From contig WGLP01000004.1 of assembly GCA_016125505.1 (NCBI GenBank), forward strand, positions 1 to 64,000: 64,000 nt of DNA, in the 5' to 3' direction. The stretch comes from Gammaproteobacteria bacterium (GTDB lineage Bacteria; Pseudomonadota; Gammaproteobacteria; UBA6429; Thiohalophilaceae). Under the pieces are notes generated by a model. That model was not told the DNA's origin, searched no databases, and saw only the letters and a program-made list of their open reading frames with translations. This document shows positions 1 through 8,658 of this stretch, piece by piece (position 1 is the first letter of the stretch; the number at the start of each line of letters is the position of its first letter). A program made the translations under genes and the position numbers.

Positions 1-441
1 GGTGCCGGTAAAATTAAAGGCGCCTTCAGTCACTCCGCCCGACGGATTCGAAATCGTCACTTGCGGCGTGTTGTCAATCGTGATCGATGTGGCTTGGCCA
101 GCGCTAGCGCGGAGATCAGACGCGACTGTTTTAAAGGTATGTACGCCCTGTGAAAGATGACCGGCATCCATCGTCCAGGAACAGTTCGCCGAGCCGTGTC
201 CACTTGCACCACACATATAACTGTTATCAAAGTAACCGGCAACCGAACCTGAATCATATGTGTAACAGTTTTGCCCGTTGGAATCACAAATGGTGTAAGT
301 ACTGAAAGTTCCACTGGCGTTGATCGTAATTAGGGGGGTTCCTGAAGCAGAGATGCTCGCACTGGCTGCCCATGCGGAGGCGGAGATTCCCAAAAAAAGT
401 ACGATGCCGGTTAACAGGCGTGAAATAATCCGATAGCGCAT
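1..441 (-). CDS. Secreted protein, N-terminal part (cut by window edge)
   Basis: An open frame begins with ATG at 441 and stays open for 147 codons to base 1, so only the N-terminus is present. A strong Shine-Dalgarno sequence (AGGGGGA) lies 6 nt before the ATG. The first 26 or so residues form a signal peptide (MRYRIISRLLTG, a hydrophobic stretch, then ASAWA). The mature part is rich in Ser, Thr, Gly and Asn, contains several Cys (CDSNGQNC, YMCGAS, ANCSW) and looks like beta-sandwich, Ig-like repeats of a surface or exported protein. The tail motif ITIDNTPQVTISNPSGG is typical of Ig-like modules. The specific function is unknown. Confidence 0.6.
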   Translation of the reverse strand, partial: MRYRIISRLLTGIVLFLGISASAWAASASISASGTPLITINASGTFSTYTICDSNGQNCYTYDSGSVAGYFDNSYMCGASGHGSANCSWTMDAGHLSQGVHTFKTVASDLRASAGQATSITIDNTPQVTISNPSGGVTEGAFNFTGT

Positions 442-497
442 TGCAAATCCCCCTAACAAAGAACTACGTAAATTGAATAGCTGAACACGCTGGCAGA

Positions 498-1091
498 TTA
501 ACCAGTTACTTTTGTAGTTACGTTCAGAGTACCCAATGATTTCCCTTTTTCACCAAAGACCTCGAGCTCTGCGTCGGGCACGCGCCATTTCATCTGGCTG
601 GGCTTTCCTTTAACTGAATACGCATGGATTACGCTTTTGGTGGCAAGATCAAATTGGTAAACCTTTCCGCTTGCGGGATCACTGACGAAAGCCTGCTTTG
701 CAGCGGATCTGCACATATCCCCTGCAAAACTCCCAACTTTGATTAATTGCTCGGGCTGTCCCCCTTCGATATTCAGCAGAGCAACTTCCCCGGTGGTTCC
801 GTAGGAAACCAGTATGGCCTGATTGCTGATGGCAATGATGTCACTGGCGGGACGAGCGAGTTTAATGACCCACGGTTTTTTGTCAGTATTAAATGGAGAG
901 ACAGTGACCTCCAGTTTGTCAGGTGTCAACGCAGCAAACATGTTTCCGTCAGGTGCCAAATCCGCGAGTGGCGGGTGACAGTTAGGGATCTCGGCAATTG
1001 ATTCCGATTTCTTGCCCCCTACCCAATAGCCTGTGGCCAATAATGCAACCGCAACTCCGAAAACAAATAATGCTTTGACTGCCACTTTCAT
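498..1091 (-). CDS. Membrane-anchored protein of unknown function, possibly beta-propeller-like
   Basis: A 197-residue protein starting MKVAVKALF. I chose ATG 1091 because GGGAGGG precedes it and the N-terminus becomes a clean signal anchor. A longer frame reaches 1202 but adds 37 residues that do not resemble a natural N-terminus. After one hydrophobic segment (about residues 5-22) the rest is predicted to lie outside the membrane. It has alternating short strands (PDGNMFAAL, AILVSYGTTGEVALLNIEGG, AFVSDPASGKVYQFDL) like blades of a WD40/YVTN-type propeller, though too short for a complete one. I do not recognise the family. It ends 56 nt upstream of the start of the secreted protein at the left edge, on the same strand. 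Confidence 0.6.
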   Translation of the reverse strand: MKVAVKALFVFGVAVALLATGYWVGGKKSESIAEIPNCHPPLADLAPDGNMFAALTPDKLEVTVSPFNTDKKPWVIKLARPASDIIAISNQAILVSYGTTGEVALLNIEGGQPEQLIKVGSFAGDMCRSAAKQAFVSDPASGKVYQFDLATKSVIHAYSVKGKPSQMKWRVPDAELEVFGEKGKSLGTLNVTTKVTG

Positions 1092-1599
1092 GACGCCCTC
1101 CCATTTATAGAACAACAATTCATACGTTATTTTTTGAACCCAACCCCAAACAACAGAACAAAATAGATAACATTTGGTAAAAGCGGTATGAGTGCACCGC
1201 ATACATCTATTTTTAAACGCTTATCAAAATCATGATTTCGGAACTATACATAAAGCGCATGACAATTCCATAGTCCGAGAGAGATTCAAAACATCACGGT
1301 TACGTATAATTTTGTTCATGTGTGTTTACTAGTAATATGAGGCGTATAGCAATGAATTCAAATTATTCAATAGCTTGAGGATCTACCTTAACAAAAACTC
1401 CATTCGCCCCGGATTAATTTTCCAGCAGGATGACGTTTGTTAATTTTTGTAAATTCAAAATACTAAATGTTCTGATTGGCAAGATGGAAATAAAGAATAT
1501 CAGTTAAATTGGTATGACAAGAAAATACTAAGCGTCTGCATCCTAATGAATAGCAGGATTTTTATTTTATACTACTGACCCACCAGCTCAGATACTCAC
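1092..1599. other. AT-rich intergenic stretch without a recognised gene
   Basis: About 500 bp between the gene ending at 1600 and the one starting at 1091, both on the minus strand. It is visibly more AT-rich than most of the window. No frame with a ribosome-binding site and credible protein stands out, and no RNA gene is recognisable. It probably contains the promoter of the gene starting at 1091 and the 3' end of the two-component transcript. Confidence 0.5.
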
Positions 1600-2295
1600 T
1601 TACTGTTCAACCAGCTTGTAGCCGCTGCCATACACCGTGAGCAAATACCCGGGTTCTGACGGGTCCGGCTCGATTTTTTTGCGCAGACGGACAATAAAAT
1701 TATCGACGGTGCGCGTTGCTACCTGTGCCTGATGTCCCCAGATTTCGGCCAGCAAGGTATCCCGGCTGATGACCTCGCCCCGTTTTTCCACCAGATAACG
1801 CAGTAATTCAAATTCCTTGGCGCTGATTTCCAGGCTCTGGCCGTCTCGCATGAGTTGATGACGTTTCAAATCCAGAGTGGCGACACCCACAGCGATGGCG
1901 GCTTCAGTCGGCATATCACCACTGCGACCGCGTCGCAGCTGGGCGCGGACGCGTGCCAGTAATTCCTTGAGTCCGAACGGCTTTACCACATAATCGTCCG
2001 CACCCACTTCCAGCCCCAGCACCTTGTCCATCTCTTCGCTGCGTGCCGTCAACATGATGATGGGCCGCGTGTAGCCTTGTGCGCGCAATTGCCTGCACAG
2101 GCTGATGCCATCTCCATCCGGCAACATCAGATCCAGCAGCGTCAGATCCGGCGTCTCGCTTGCTACCGTGTCGCGCGCCTCGCGCGCGGTACCGACCGTC
2201 AGGACACGATAGCCTTCGAATTCGAGATTGTCTCGAAGTCCGAGGGTGATCGACGCATCGTCATCCACCACGAGTATGGTTGTGGCCTGACTCAA
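1600..2295 (-). CDS. OmpR-family response regulator
   Basis: A two-domain response regulator of 231 residues. The receiver domain (about 1-120) has the acidic pocket VVDDD, the phosphoacceptor Asp55 in TLLDLMLPDG, a conserved Thr (MLTARS) and Lys in VVKPFGLKEL. The C-terminal winged helix (about 130-230) carries the usual SAKEFELLRYL and VDNFIVRLRKKIE segments, so it should bind DNA as a dimer. The start codon is TTG, reading TTGA across the stop of the upstream kinase gene (4-nt overlap), with GGAGG just before it. This implies translational coupling to the kinase at 2292-3824, its presumed partner. Target genes are unknown. Confidence 0.93.
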   Translation of the reverse strand: MSQATTILVVDDDASITLGLRDNLEFEGYRVLTVGTAREARDTVASETPDLTLLDLMLPDGDGISLCRQLRAQGYTRPIIMLTARSEEMDKVLGLEVGADDYVVKPFGLKELLARVRAQLRRGRSGDMPTEAAIAVGVATLDLKRHQLMRDGQSLEISAKEFELLRYLVEKRGEVISRDTLLAEIWGHQAQVATRTVDNFIVRLRKKIEPDPSEPGYLLTVYGSGYKLVEQ

Positions 2296-3824
2296 GAATC
2301 CTCCCGCTTCACCTTGAACACGACACTGGCCTTCAAGCCTCTGCCGTCAGGGCCGTCATCCAGTATAAACCGCGCGTTGTGCGCCGCCGCGATCTGCTCC
2401 ACCAGTGCCAGCCCGAGACCCGCGCCAGTGGTTTTCGCTGCAGCGTCCGATCGTTCGAACGCGCGTTTCACCCACTCACGATCAGCTTCTGCAATCCCGG
2501 GGCCGTTATCCTGTATCGCAAGTTCTACTTCATCCCCGCTGATGCGATGCAAAGTCACAATAATGATACCGCCACTGGCGGCATACTTGATCGCATTGTC
2601 GAACAGGTTGACCACGACTTGAGTAATCCCGCGGCGATCGTGCGCTATCGGCGGTACCGCTTCCATCGCCGTCTCCAGGCGCAGTCCGGCTGCCTTTACC
2701 CTTTCACCGTAGGTCTCTGTCACTTGTTTCAAGGTCTCGCGCAGATCAGTATCGTCAAGATGGTAAATCTTGCCGCCCTGATTGATCCTGGAAAAATCCA
2801 GTACCGAATCGATCATATAGGAAAGGCGCTCTGCCTCACGCAGGATGGTGCCCAAATACGACTGCCGGCGTTCCGCATCGGATATACGCTGTAAATACAG
2901 CGTCTCCGTATACATGCGTATAAGCGTAAGCGGCGTTTTCAGCTCATGGGAAACATTGGCGACAAATCGGTTGCGCAGGTCGGCCAGCTCACGTTCACGA
3001 CGAATTTCATTCCACAACAAATAGGCACCGACCAACATGACAAGGACAACGGCAGCACCGATGCCCAGCGCCGTCAGCGTGGCGTAATGCATGCCCTTGA
3101 CGGTTTCGTTTGGATCCGGTTTGAATACCAGCATCCAGCCAGGCAATATGCGCGAAACCGGCCAGTTCACTGCATTGTCATCCCAATCCGCCTGTGGATC
3201 ATTAAGCGTAATTGTGCCATTTTGCCTCTGGGCGAAATCCGCCAGGATTGGATTGATGCGCCGTTTGATAAGCTCCTGCAAATTAAAGTTGATAAGCAGC
3301 CAGCCTGAATCCGGGTCGAATTCGCTGGCGCGCTGCAAGGCAAGCAGCTCAAACTTTCCGTCTATGTATTCAAGAAAGGTGTGCACAGCGAATGTGTTGC
3401 GATCAAATTTTTCGAGCGCGGCGCGCTTGGTAAACCAATAATTGAATATCCGTTCACCGGCATCTTTGATGGGGGGGAAGCTGCTAACCACGCGCATATT
3501 TTTGTCCAGGAAAAGAACTCGTTTGAATTCCGGAATGGTCTGAATGAACTCCGTTACTTCTTTACTGGCACTCGCATCCAGGCGGGGATTTTTAAAGCCC
3601 AGAAACGGCGGTCGCATCGCCCGGTTGAGAGTCAGGTCTATCTGATCGGCCAGCAAGGCGATAGCGTGTGACTGGGCTTCATCCAGAGAATCCTCGTAGG
3701 CCCTGCGTTGGGCCTGAACAAGGCTGATGGTATAGGCGGCGATGGCAACGATGCTCACCAATAGAAATGTCACCAGCACCACCGAAAAGCGGGTCCGTTT
3801 GCCGAAATAAATGGGCGTTGACAT
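2292..3824 (-). CDS. Sensor histidine kinase
   Basis: A 510-residue membrane kinase, first gene of a two-gene unit with the OmpR-type regulator. One transmembrane helix lies at about 12-35 and a second at about 248-270. Between them is a periplasmic domain of about 210 residues, which I do not recognise beyond a Cache/PAS-like feel (RVLFLDKNMRVVSSFPP). The H-box is VSHELKTPLTLIRMYTETL with His293. The ATPase domain has the N-box VVNLFDNAIKYA, G1 DNGPGI and G2 GAGLGLALV. All catalytic motifs are intact. The ATG at 3824 lacks a clear Shine-Dalgarno. The signal sensed cannot be deduced from sequence. Confidence 0.92.
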   Translation of the reverse strand: MSTPIYFGKRTRFSVVLVTFLLVSIVAIAAYTISLVQAQRRAYEDSLDEAQSHAIALLADQIDLTLNRAMRPPFLGFKNPRLDASASKEVTEFIQTIPEFKRVLFLDKNMRVVSSFPPIKDAGERIFNYWFTKRAALEKFDRNTFAVHTFLEYIDGKFELLALQRASEFDPDSGWLLINFNLQELIKRRINPILADFAQRQNGTITLNDPQADWDDNAVNWPVSRILPGWMLVFKPDPNETVKGMHYATLTALGIGAAVVLVMLVGAYLLWNEIRRERELADLRNRFVANVSHELKTPLTLIRMYTETLYLQRISDAERRQSYLGTILREAERLSYMIDSVLDFSRINQGGKIYHLDDTDLRETLKQVTETYGERVKAAGLRLETAMEAVPPIAHDRRGITQVVVNLFDNAIKYAASGGIIIVTLHRISGDEVELAIQDNGPGIAEADREWVKRAFERSDAAAKTTGAGLGLALVEQIAAAHNARFILDDGPDGRGLKASVVFKVKREDS

Positions 3825-3904
3825 TGAAGCTGGTCACCACGAATGAGGTGCCAGATAGCTTATCACTGTTAGGACCGGGGTATTAGATAAAAAACAATGA
3901 CAAG

Positions 3905-3931
3905 AAAGCCCCTGCCGTGGTGGCAGGGGCT
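3905..3931 (-). terminator. Hairpin terminator candidate
   Basis: A perfect 10-bp stem (AGCCCCTGCC with GGCAGGGGCT, loop GTGGT) sits about 17 nt past the stop of the small periplasmic protein gene. On the minus strand it is followed by TTCTTGTCATTG and then TTTTTT. The U-run is about 12 nt from the stem, so termination may be imperfect. Confidence 0.55.
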
Positions 3932-3947
3932 CTCCAGGGACCCGATA

Positions 3948-4190
3948 TTACTTGGCCGGAGTGCTGGCAGCAGGTGCAGCCGGCTTTTCTTTCTTCTTCA
4001 TGTGCTTCTTCTCGTGCTTCTCAACGCAGGTCTTCATGTAGCTTTCCATCTTGTCTGCGGTGACGTGGTGTTTTTTGGCCAGTTTCGTGCAATAGGCCGT
4101 TGCCTTATCCATTTTCTCCTTGGCCATAACGGTTCCGGAGGCGGCGGAAAACATCGCGAGTGCAGCGGCAATGATTACTAATTTTTTCAT
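3948..4190 (-). CDS. Small secreted Lys/His-rich protein
   Basis: An 80-residue protein from ATG 4190, preceded by AGGAG at 6 nt. Residues 1-23 form a signal peptide ending VMA. The mature part is short and basic, with two Cys (TAYCTKL, MKTCVEK), a His/Lys-rich stretch (EKHEKKHMKKKEK) and an Ala/Pro tail. The Cys pair spaced 21 residues apart in predicted helices suggests a disulfide-bonded helical hairpin, and His and Lys could bind metal or anionic polymers. I do not recognise a named family. It is followed by a hairpin terminator and is probably monocistronic. A longer in-frame start at 4364 is unlikely. Confidence 0.65.
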   Translation of the reverse strand: MKKLVIIAAALAMFSAASGTVMAKEKMDKATAYCTKLAKKHHVTADKMESYMKTCVEKHEKKHMKKKEKPAAPAASTPAK

Positions 4191-4393
4191 TTCTAACTCC
4201 TGAAAATATATTATTGACTTGGACAGTCCTTGCGTTTCTGGGCGTTTAAGCACACAGGCAGGATCCGGCCGCAGCCAGATATGTTCGGTGCGGTCAGATG
4301 GAGTATGGGATAAGGATGAAAAAACATGTTCACAGCGCTGTAATCGATTGTAAAAGATTGTCATTTTCAGGCTGAAACTCTAGAGAGAGACAC

Positions 4394-5428
4394 TCAGCCA
4401 TTCTGCAATAATGTCCGCAAATCGATGATGGCGGCGTTCACCCTGGCGATATAATTCGCCATTGTCAGCGAATAGTTAGCGGTCAAACCAAATCCCTCGC
4501 CATTTAACACCATGGGGGAAAAGGTAGGCCGTTGCGCCTCGCGCAGCTCGCTAATAATTTGTTCGACGGAGGGTTTTGCATTCTTCTTCCGCAGGACTGC
4601 ATCGAAATCGACGTTGACCGCCGATAAAATGTGATAGAGCGCCCAGGTTGAGCCGCGCGCCTCATAGAAATTGTCATCGATTTTCAACCAGGGCGTTTTG
4701 ACCATGACCGTGCTACCCGTCGCGGTAGACTGTTTGGCGGCACTATCACCGGCCAGATCCGTATTCACTCTTAGCTGACCGACACTGGCTGACAATCGTT
4801 GCGACAGACTGCCAAGCCGTTGGCTGACGACGGTAAGGTATTGCGCCAGATTATCCGCTCTCGCGTAAAACTGTGTGTTTGTATCCTGTGTTTTGGCCAG
4901 GCCATCCCGGTAGCGGTTCAAGGCCGCAATCGCCTTTCGATATTCGCGCTCGGTAAAAAACCAGGAATTATTGTCGTAATTGAATTTTGGATCGGCTATG
5001 GCAAGGTCCGGGTTTTCGATAGATTGAGACTGTGAACGCGAGAAATAATTACGCAACGAAGAAGTGGCGTCGCGCAACATCACCAGCGCACCGAACTCCC
5101 AGTTGGGAATATTATCCATCAGAATGCCCGGCGGCGTGATATCGTTGGAGAGGTAGCCACCCCGTTTATACAAAAGGGTGTCGCCGATATGGATCAGGGC
5201 GGTGGTATAGGTATACCCAGTGACATCAGACACCGAATCTTTATGTGCATCCTGGGCGGCAACTTGCCGGACATCGAAGATATCAGGCTCCCCACCCCAG
5301 TAAAATACCAAAAAGGTGATTACCAGGAGATAGACGCCTATCAAGGTTGACAGGATTCCACCAATAAATCCAAAACGATGTTCAGTAAAATACCGGGCAA
5401 CTTTATCAAAAAATCGATCAAATTGCAT
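4394..5428 (-). CDS. DUF2333 family membrane protein
   Basis: A 344-residue protein from ATG 5428, which has AGAGGC just before it. A start ten codons earlier (5458) is possible but has weaker support. It has a single N-terminal transmembrane helix (about 23-45, GFIGGILSTLIGVYLLVITFLVFYW) followed by a large, mostly helical extracytoplasmic region with conserved phrases such as PPGILMDNIPNWEFGALVMLRD and ARGSTWALYHIL. These match what I recall of DUF2333 (COG5345), a family of unknown function found in Gammaproteobacteria. The gene lies alone on the minus strand between the small basic protein and the DedA-PAP2 fusion. Confidence 0.78.
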   Translation of the reverse strand: MQFDRFFDKVARYFTEHRFGFIGGILSTLIGVYLLVITFLVFYWGGEPDIFDVRQVAAQDAHKDSVSDVTGYTYTTALIHIGDTLLYKRGGYLSNDITPPGILMDNIPNWEFGALVMLRDATSSLRNYFSRSQSQSIENPDLAIADPKFNYDNNSWFFTEREYRKAIAALNRYRDGLAKTQDTNTQFYARADNLAQYLTVVSQRLGSLSQRLSASVGQLRVNTDLAGDSAAKQSTATGSTVMVKTPWLKIDDNFYEARGSTWALYHILSAVNVDFDAVLRKKNAKPSVEQIISELREAQRPTFSPMVLNGEGFGLTANYSLTMANYIARVNAAIIDLRTLLQNG

Positions 5429-5518
5429 AATAGCCTCTTGTAAGCGGGTAATAGTCAATCGTGTTTGAGCCGGCCTCTGCCATCAGAGAAATTAGCATGC
5501 CGGGCCTGAACTAAGTAG

Positions 5519-7552
5519 TTATTTTTCGTCATACATCAAAATAACTCGCCCATTCCACTGAGAATCCTTTTCGTCACCCGCATTAGAGCATTGTGACGTT
5601 GCCCATATCCGGTTGTTCAGATTCAATCTCATTTCTGTTTGCGCCTTGTCGAAGTCGTGACTTAATCTGGCAAAACTAATCAACGGAAGTTGCATAAGAT
5701 GTTGTGATGCAACAGTGCCGACCCATATAGGCGGACCACCGTGCTCCAGTCTCAGTGCCGTCGGCCAGAGTCGCAGAATCAATTCGCTATCCAGTTTTTT
5801 TTGCTGATCACCTTGATAGACAAGCACGAGGGACTCGTTCTGGCCATCGTGTAATTGCGGTAGGACAGGCAGTTGACTCAATGAAGGCTGGGGCAATAGC
5901 CAGGATAAAGCTGTGCGCATGGATAAGGTCAGTGGCTTGCGCCACCCGTATGACAAAAGCGTCTGTTGTATGCTGTTCAGCTTGCCAGCCCATTGTATGT
6001 TCAATGGTTGCTCTTGCTCGCCGCGCAGATCCACTCGCCATGTCGGCAATTTATCGCAACTATGGGCAAGCCAGTCTGATTCTGAGATAAGCGTGATCGG
6101 GTGCCGGATGGAATAACGTTTTAGATCGTTATCAAAGTGCCCGGTGATATGCCAAGCTGCCGCACTGAGAAATACACATACTGTCACGGCGATTAATCCA
6201 AAACCAAGTTCGCTATCCGGGTGATGTCGTTCGCGCGCAATGGATATCAGGGAAACGCCTATTGTTCCCAGGGCGACTCCCGCGGTGACGTCGGCCAGCC
6301 AGTGCGCCCCCAGATACAGGCGCGAGAAGGCGATCGCGAGAATCAGTAATGCCGCTATCGCATAGACATACCAGCGCCGCTGCGAACGAAGGGATGATGC
6401 AATATAGACGGCAAGCAACCCATAGATCACCGTGCTCATGGTGGCATGACCGCTCGGGAAGCTGTAGAGTTCGGAACCGGAATACAGGGAAACAGGCCTG
6501 GGGATTTTAAGCACCAGCTTAATGATCGTGACCGAAATCAGTCCGAAACCCAGCGCAAAAAGCCAGTAGAACCCATCACGCCAGGCGCGCCGCCAAAGCA
6601 AATAACCGAATACAGCCACGGCCAGCGGTAATGTCACAGACACATCACCGACTTCCGTGATGCCGACCATGATCATATCGCCGATGGGCGTTCGCAGTTG
6701 TTGCAAAAAATGATAGATGGCCTGGCCGGCGTAGACCAGGGGATCATGATTCAGCACATCTTCCGCCACCCCGAGAAACAACCACATGGCCGCGACCAGC
6801 AATCCCAACCAGATGATGAGGGCGCGCGCCGGTGGTCGTTTCGGATCGTACAGGTCCGCAAACAGCCCTTGTACGCGAGGTGATGCCGCAATCCATTTTG
6901 AATTGGCAAGCCTGATAAACCAGTCAATAACATGTGGCTGTATCTGCGTGTAAATAAACCGGACCAGCCAAATAATCAGCCACACGGCAATCAATAAGGT
7001 TGCAAGGACAATGGCCAGTCGTGTCGCCACTTGTCCTGCAATGACGAGAGACGCACCAACCACCATCCCGGCAAGGAGATGGGCTGGCGCCCACGCCAGC
7101 GCTGACAATATATTGTTTAAATAAAATCGCAATGGCGACATGCCGAGCATGCCCGCTACGACCGGGATCACCGGTCGCACGGGTCCAACGAAGCGTGCTA
7201 GCAGGATACTCTTACCACCATGCTGCTGGAAAAATGCCGTTCCCCGCTCCAGCCACTGAGGGTGACGGCGCAGGATTTTGAGGCTCTGCAATCTCTCGCG
7301 GTAGTGGTGCCCGATCCAGTAACTAAGACCATCGCCTACAATCGCGCCGCCCACTGCCCAGGCGAAGATACTCCAGAAATCCACCGCACCGGCGCCAATC
7401 AATGCACCTGCCGCCAACATCAGTGCGGCACCGGGGACCAACAGACCAATAAACGCCAAGGCTTCACTACAGGCGATGACCCCAACAATCAGTCCGGTGA
7501 GGTGCGGATGCGCACTCACCCAGTGTATGAGGCTGGCAATCCAATTTGTCAT
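5519..7552 (-). CDS. DedA-PAP2-LssY fusion membrane phosphatase
   Basis: A 677-residue multidomain membrane protein. Residues about 1-205 form a DedA/VTT domain (GLLVPGAALMLAAG, ARFVGPVRPVIPVVAGM), a family linked to undecaprenyl phosphate and phospholipid transport. Residues about 240-440 form a PAP2 acid phosphatase domain with all three motifs intact: KLVLKIPRP, SFPSGHATM and SRLYLGAHWLADV. The C-terminal 200 residues resemble the LssY C-terminal domain, of unknown function. The likely role is hydrolysis of a lipid phosphate or pyrophosphate at the periplasmic face combined with lipid translocation. Similar fusions exist in Proteobacteria. It ends about 90 nt from the DUF2333 gene and has no obvious Shine-Dalgarno. 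Confidence 0.88.
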   Translation of the reverse strand: MTNWIASLIHWVSAHPHLTGLIVGVIACSEALAFIGLLVPGAALMLAAGALIGAGAVDFWSIFAWAVGGAIVGDGLSYWIGHHYRERLQSLKILRRHPQWLERGTAFFQQHGGKSILLARFVGPVRPVIPVVAGMLGMSPLRFYLNNILSALAWAPAHLLAGMVVGASLVIAGQVATRLAIVLATLLIAVWLIIWLVRFIYTQIQPHVIDWFIRLANSKWIAASPRVQGLFADLYDPKRPPARALIIWLGLLVAAMWLFLGVAEDVLNHDPLVYAGQAIYHFLQQLRTPIGDMIMVGITEVGDVSVTLPLAVAVFGYLLWRRAWRDGFYWLFALGFGLISVTIIKLVLKIPRPVSLYSGSELYSFPSGHATMSTVIYGLLAVYIASSLRSQRRWYVYAIAALLILAIAFSRLYLGAHWLADVTAGVALGTIGVSLISIARERHHPDSELGFGLIAVTVCVFLSAAAWHITGHFDNDLKRYSIRHPITLISESDWLAHSCDKLPTWRVDLRGEQEQPLNIQWAGKLNSIQQTLLSYGWRKPLTLSMRTALSWLLPQPSLSQLPVLPQLHDGQNESLVLVYQGDQQKKLDSELILRLWPTALRLEHGGPPIWVGTVASQHLMQLPLISFARLSHDFDKAQTEMRLNLNNRIWATSQCSNAGDEKDSQWNGRVILMYDEK

Positions 7553-7695
7553 GGCATTGGTCGTCGTTTATTTTGATTCTTAAAATTACGAATTCTGTTG
7601 CGCGGTCGCAATACAGGGTAACCCGAACCCAGCCATAATAGCTCATGAATGAGTTCGGGATATTTTAGCATTTCATCCTTTTATCTGAACATCGA

Positions 7696-8487
7696 TCACT
7701 CCGAATCACCAGCAATTGCCGGCGCATCCACCCGACTGATGGTGAGATAGCTCACTAAGGTGAGAATTCCCAACAGAAAAATGGCGCTGGTCGTAACCGT
7801 ACCCAGACCTTGCCCACCATTGCTGACGGGTTGTGACAGGTAATCCCCAATGGATGCCCCGAACGGACGCGTCAGAATATAGGCCAGCCAAAAACTCAGG
7901 ATGGCGTTCACTTTATAAAACATGTATGCAATAGTAATCACTGCAATGACAGCACCAAATATGCCTGCAGACAAACCGTAACCCAGTTGTTGCGACTCTG
8001 CCATGAGATCACCTACCGCTGTCCCAAGCGCGAAGGTGAATAATATTGCCATCCAATAAAATACTTCCCGTTTGACAGAATCGATGGAGTGTATGGAGAG
8101 CGACCCTTCACTTTTATACCATAAAAAGAATGTTACGATTAATGCCAGACTAAAACCGATGGTTGATGCCTCCAGGGACACGCCAAGATTATCCGTCAGA
8201 TTATCCGTGATGAGGGTGCCGACAATACTGACCATGACGACAGTGGTCCAATAGAGCCATGGCACGTAACGTCTTGTTCGGATTTGAATGAAGAGCAAGG
8301 CGCCGAGCAGCAAACCCATTAACACAGAGGTATTACCCAGCCCAAAATGCAAATTAAATATAAGAAAATCCGCACCTGTCTCACCAACAGTTGTCGCGAG
8401 GATTTTAATGACCCAGAAATAGAGCGTAATGATCACAGGCACCTTGACCCACGATCCGGCGATGTCTTGATTGATTGGCAGGTTCAT
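7696..8487 (-). CDS. COG4705-like multi-pass membrane protein
   Basis: A 263-residue integral membrane protein starting MNLPINQDIAGSW at ATG 8487, 7 nt after GGGAG. A start 12 codons upstream (8523) lacks a site. It has about eight membrane segments. A motif recurs in four copies: TTVGETGADFL, TLITDNLTDNLG, TAVGDLMAES and ASIGDYLSQP. This suggests a fourfold repeat of helix pairs with acidic residues inside the membrane, as in a cation or small-molecule transporter. It resembles COG4705 uncharacterised membrane proteins. A PmrA/QseB-like box with matching -10 lies upstream (8572-8605), placing it in the regulon of the nearby two-component system. Confidence 0.75.
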   Translation of the reverse strand: MNLPINQDIAGSWVKVPVIITLYFWVIKILATTVGETGADFLIFNLHFGLGNTSVLMGLLLGALLFIQIRTRRYVPWLYWTTVVMVSIVGTLITDNLTDNLGVSLEASTIGFSLALIVTFFLWYKSEGSLSIHSIDSVKREVFYWMAILFTFALGTAVGDLMAESQQLGYGLSAGIFGAVIAVITIAYMFYKVNAILSFWLAYILTRPFGASIGDYLSQPVSNGGQGLGTVTTSAIFLLGILTLVSYLTISRVDAPAIAGDSE

Positions 8488-8571
8488 ATACATTCTCCCG
8501 TTAAGATTTAAACGTTTGACCACAGATGGATCGGCTCGCAGCGGCCTGCTGCGACACTTCGCAGAAGGCTA

Positions 8572-8605
8572 TTTTTACGCGTTCTTGAATTAAGGAATCA
8601 TTAAC
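8572..8605 (-). promoter_or_regulatory. PmrA/QseB-like box and -10 upstream of the COG4705 gene
   Basis: On the minus strand the box reads GTTAAT GATTC CTTAAT (8589-8605), a direct repeat of TTAAT half-sites with 5-nt spacing. It is followed after 11 nt by TAAAAA (8572-8577) as -10. The half-site pattern matches the known PmrA/QseB consensus (YTTAAK, 5 nt, YTTAAK) apart from G for C at the first base. The predicted leader is about 80 nt. The same layout occurs at 10569-10602 and 16792-16825. Confidence 0.7.
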
Positions 8606-8658
8606 GGTGGTAGGTCCGACATGAGGGATTTGACGCGAGCTGACAAGATTGCCGGAAT

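Noticed and set aside
7617-7662. Hairpin between the DedA-PAP2-LssY and COG4705 genes
   Set aside because: The arms (CCCGAAC and GTTCGGG) are short, widely spaced and lack a U-tract, so this is not a credible terminator.
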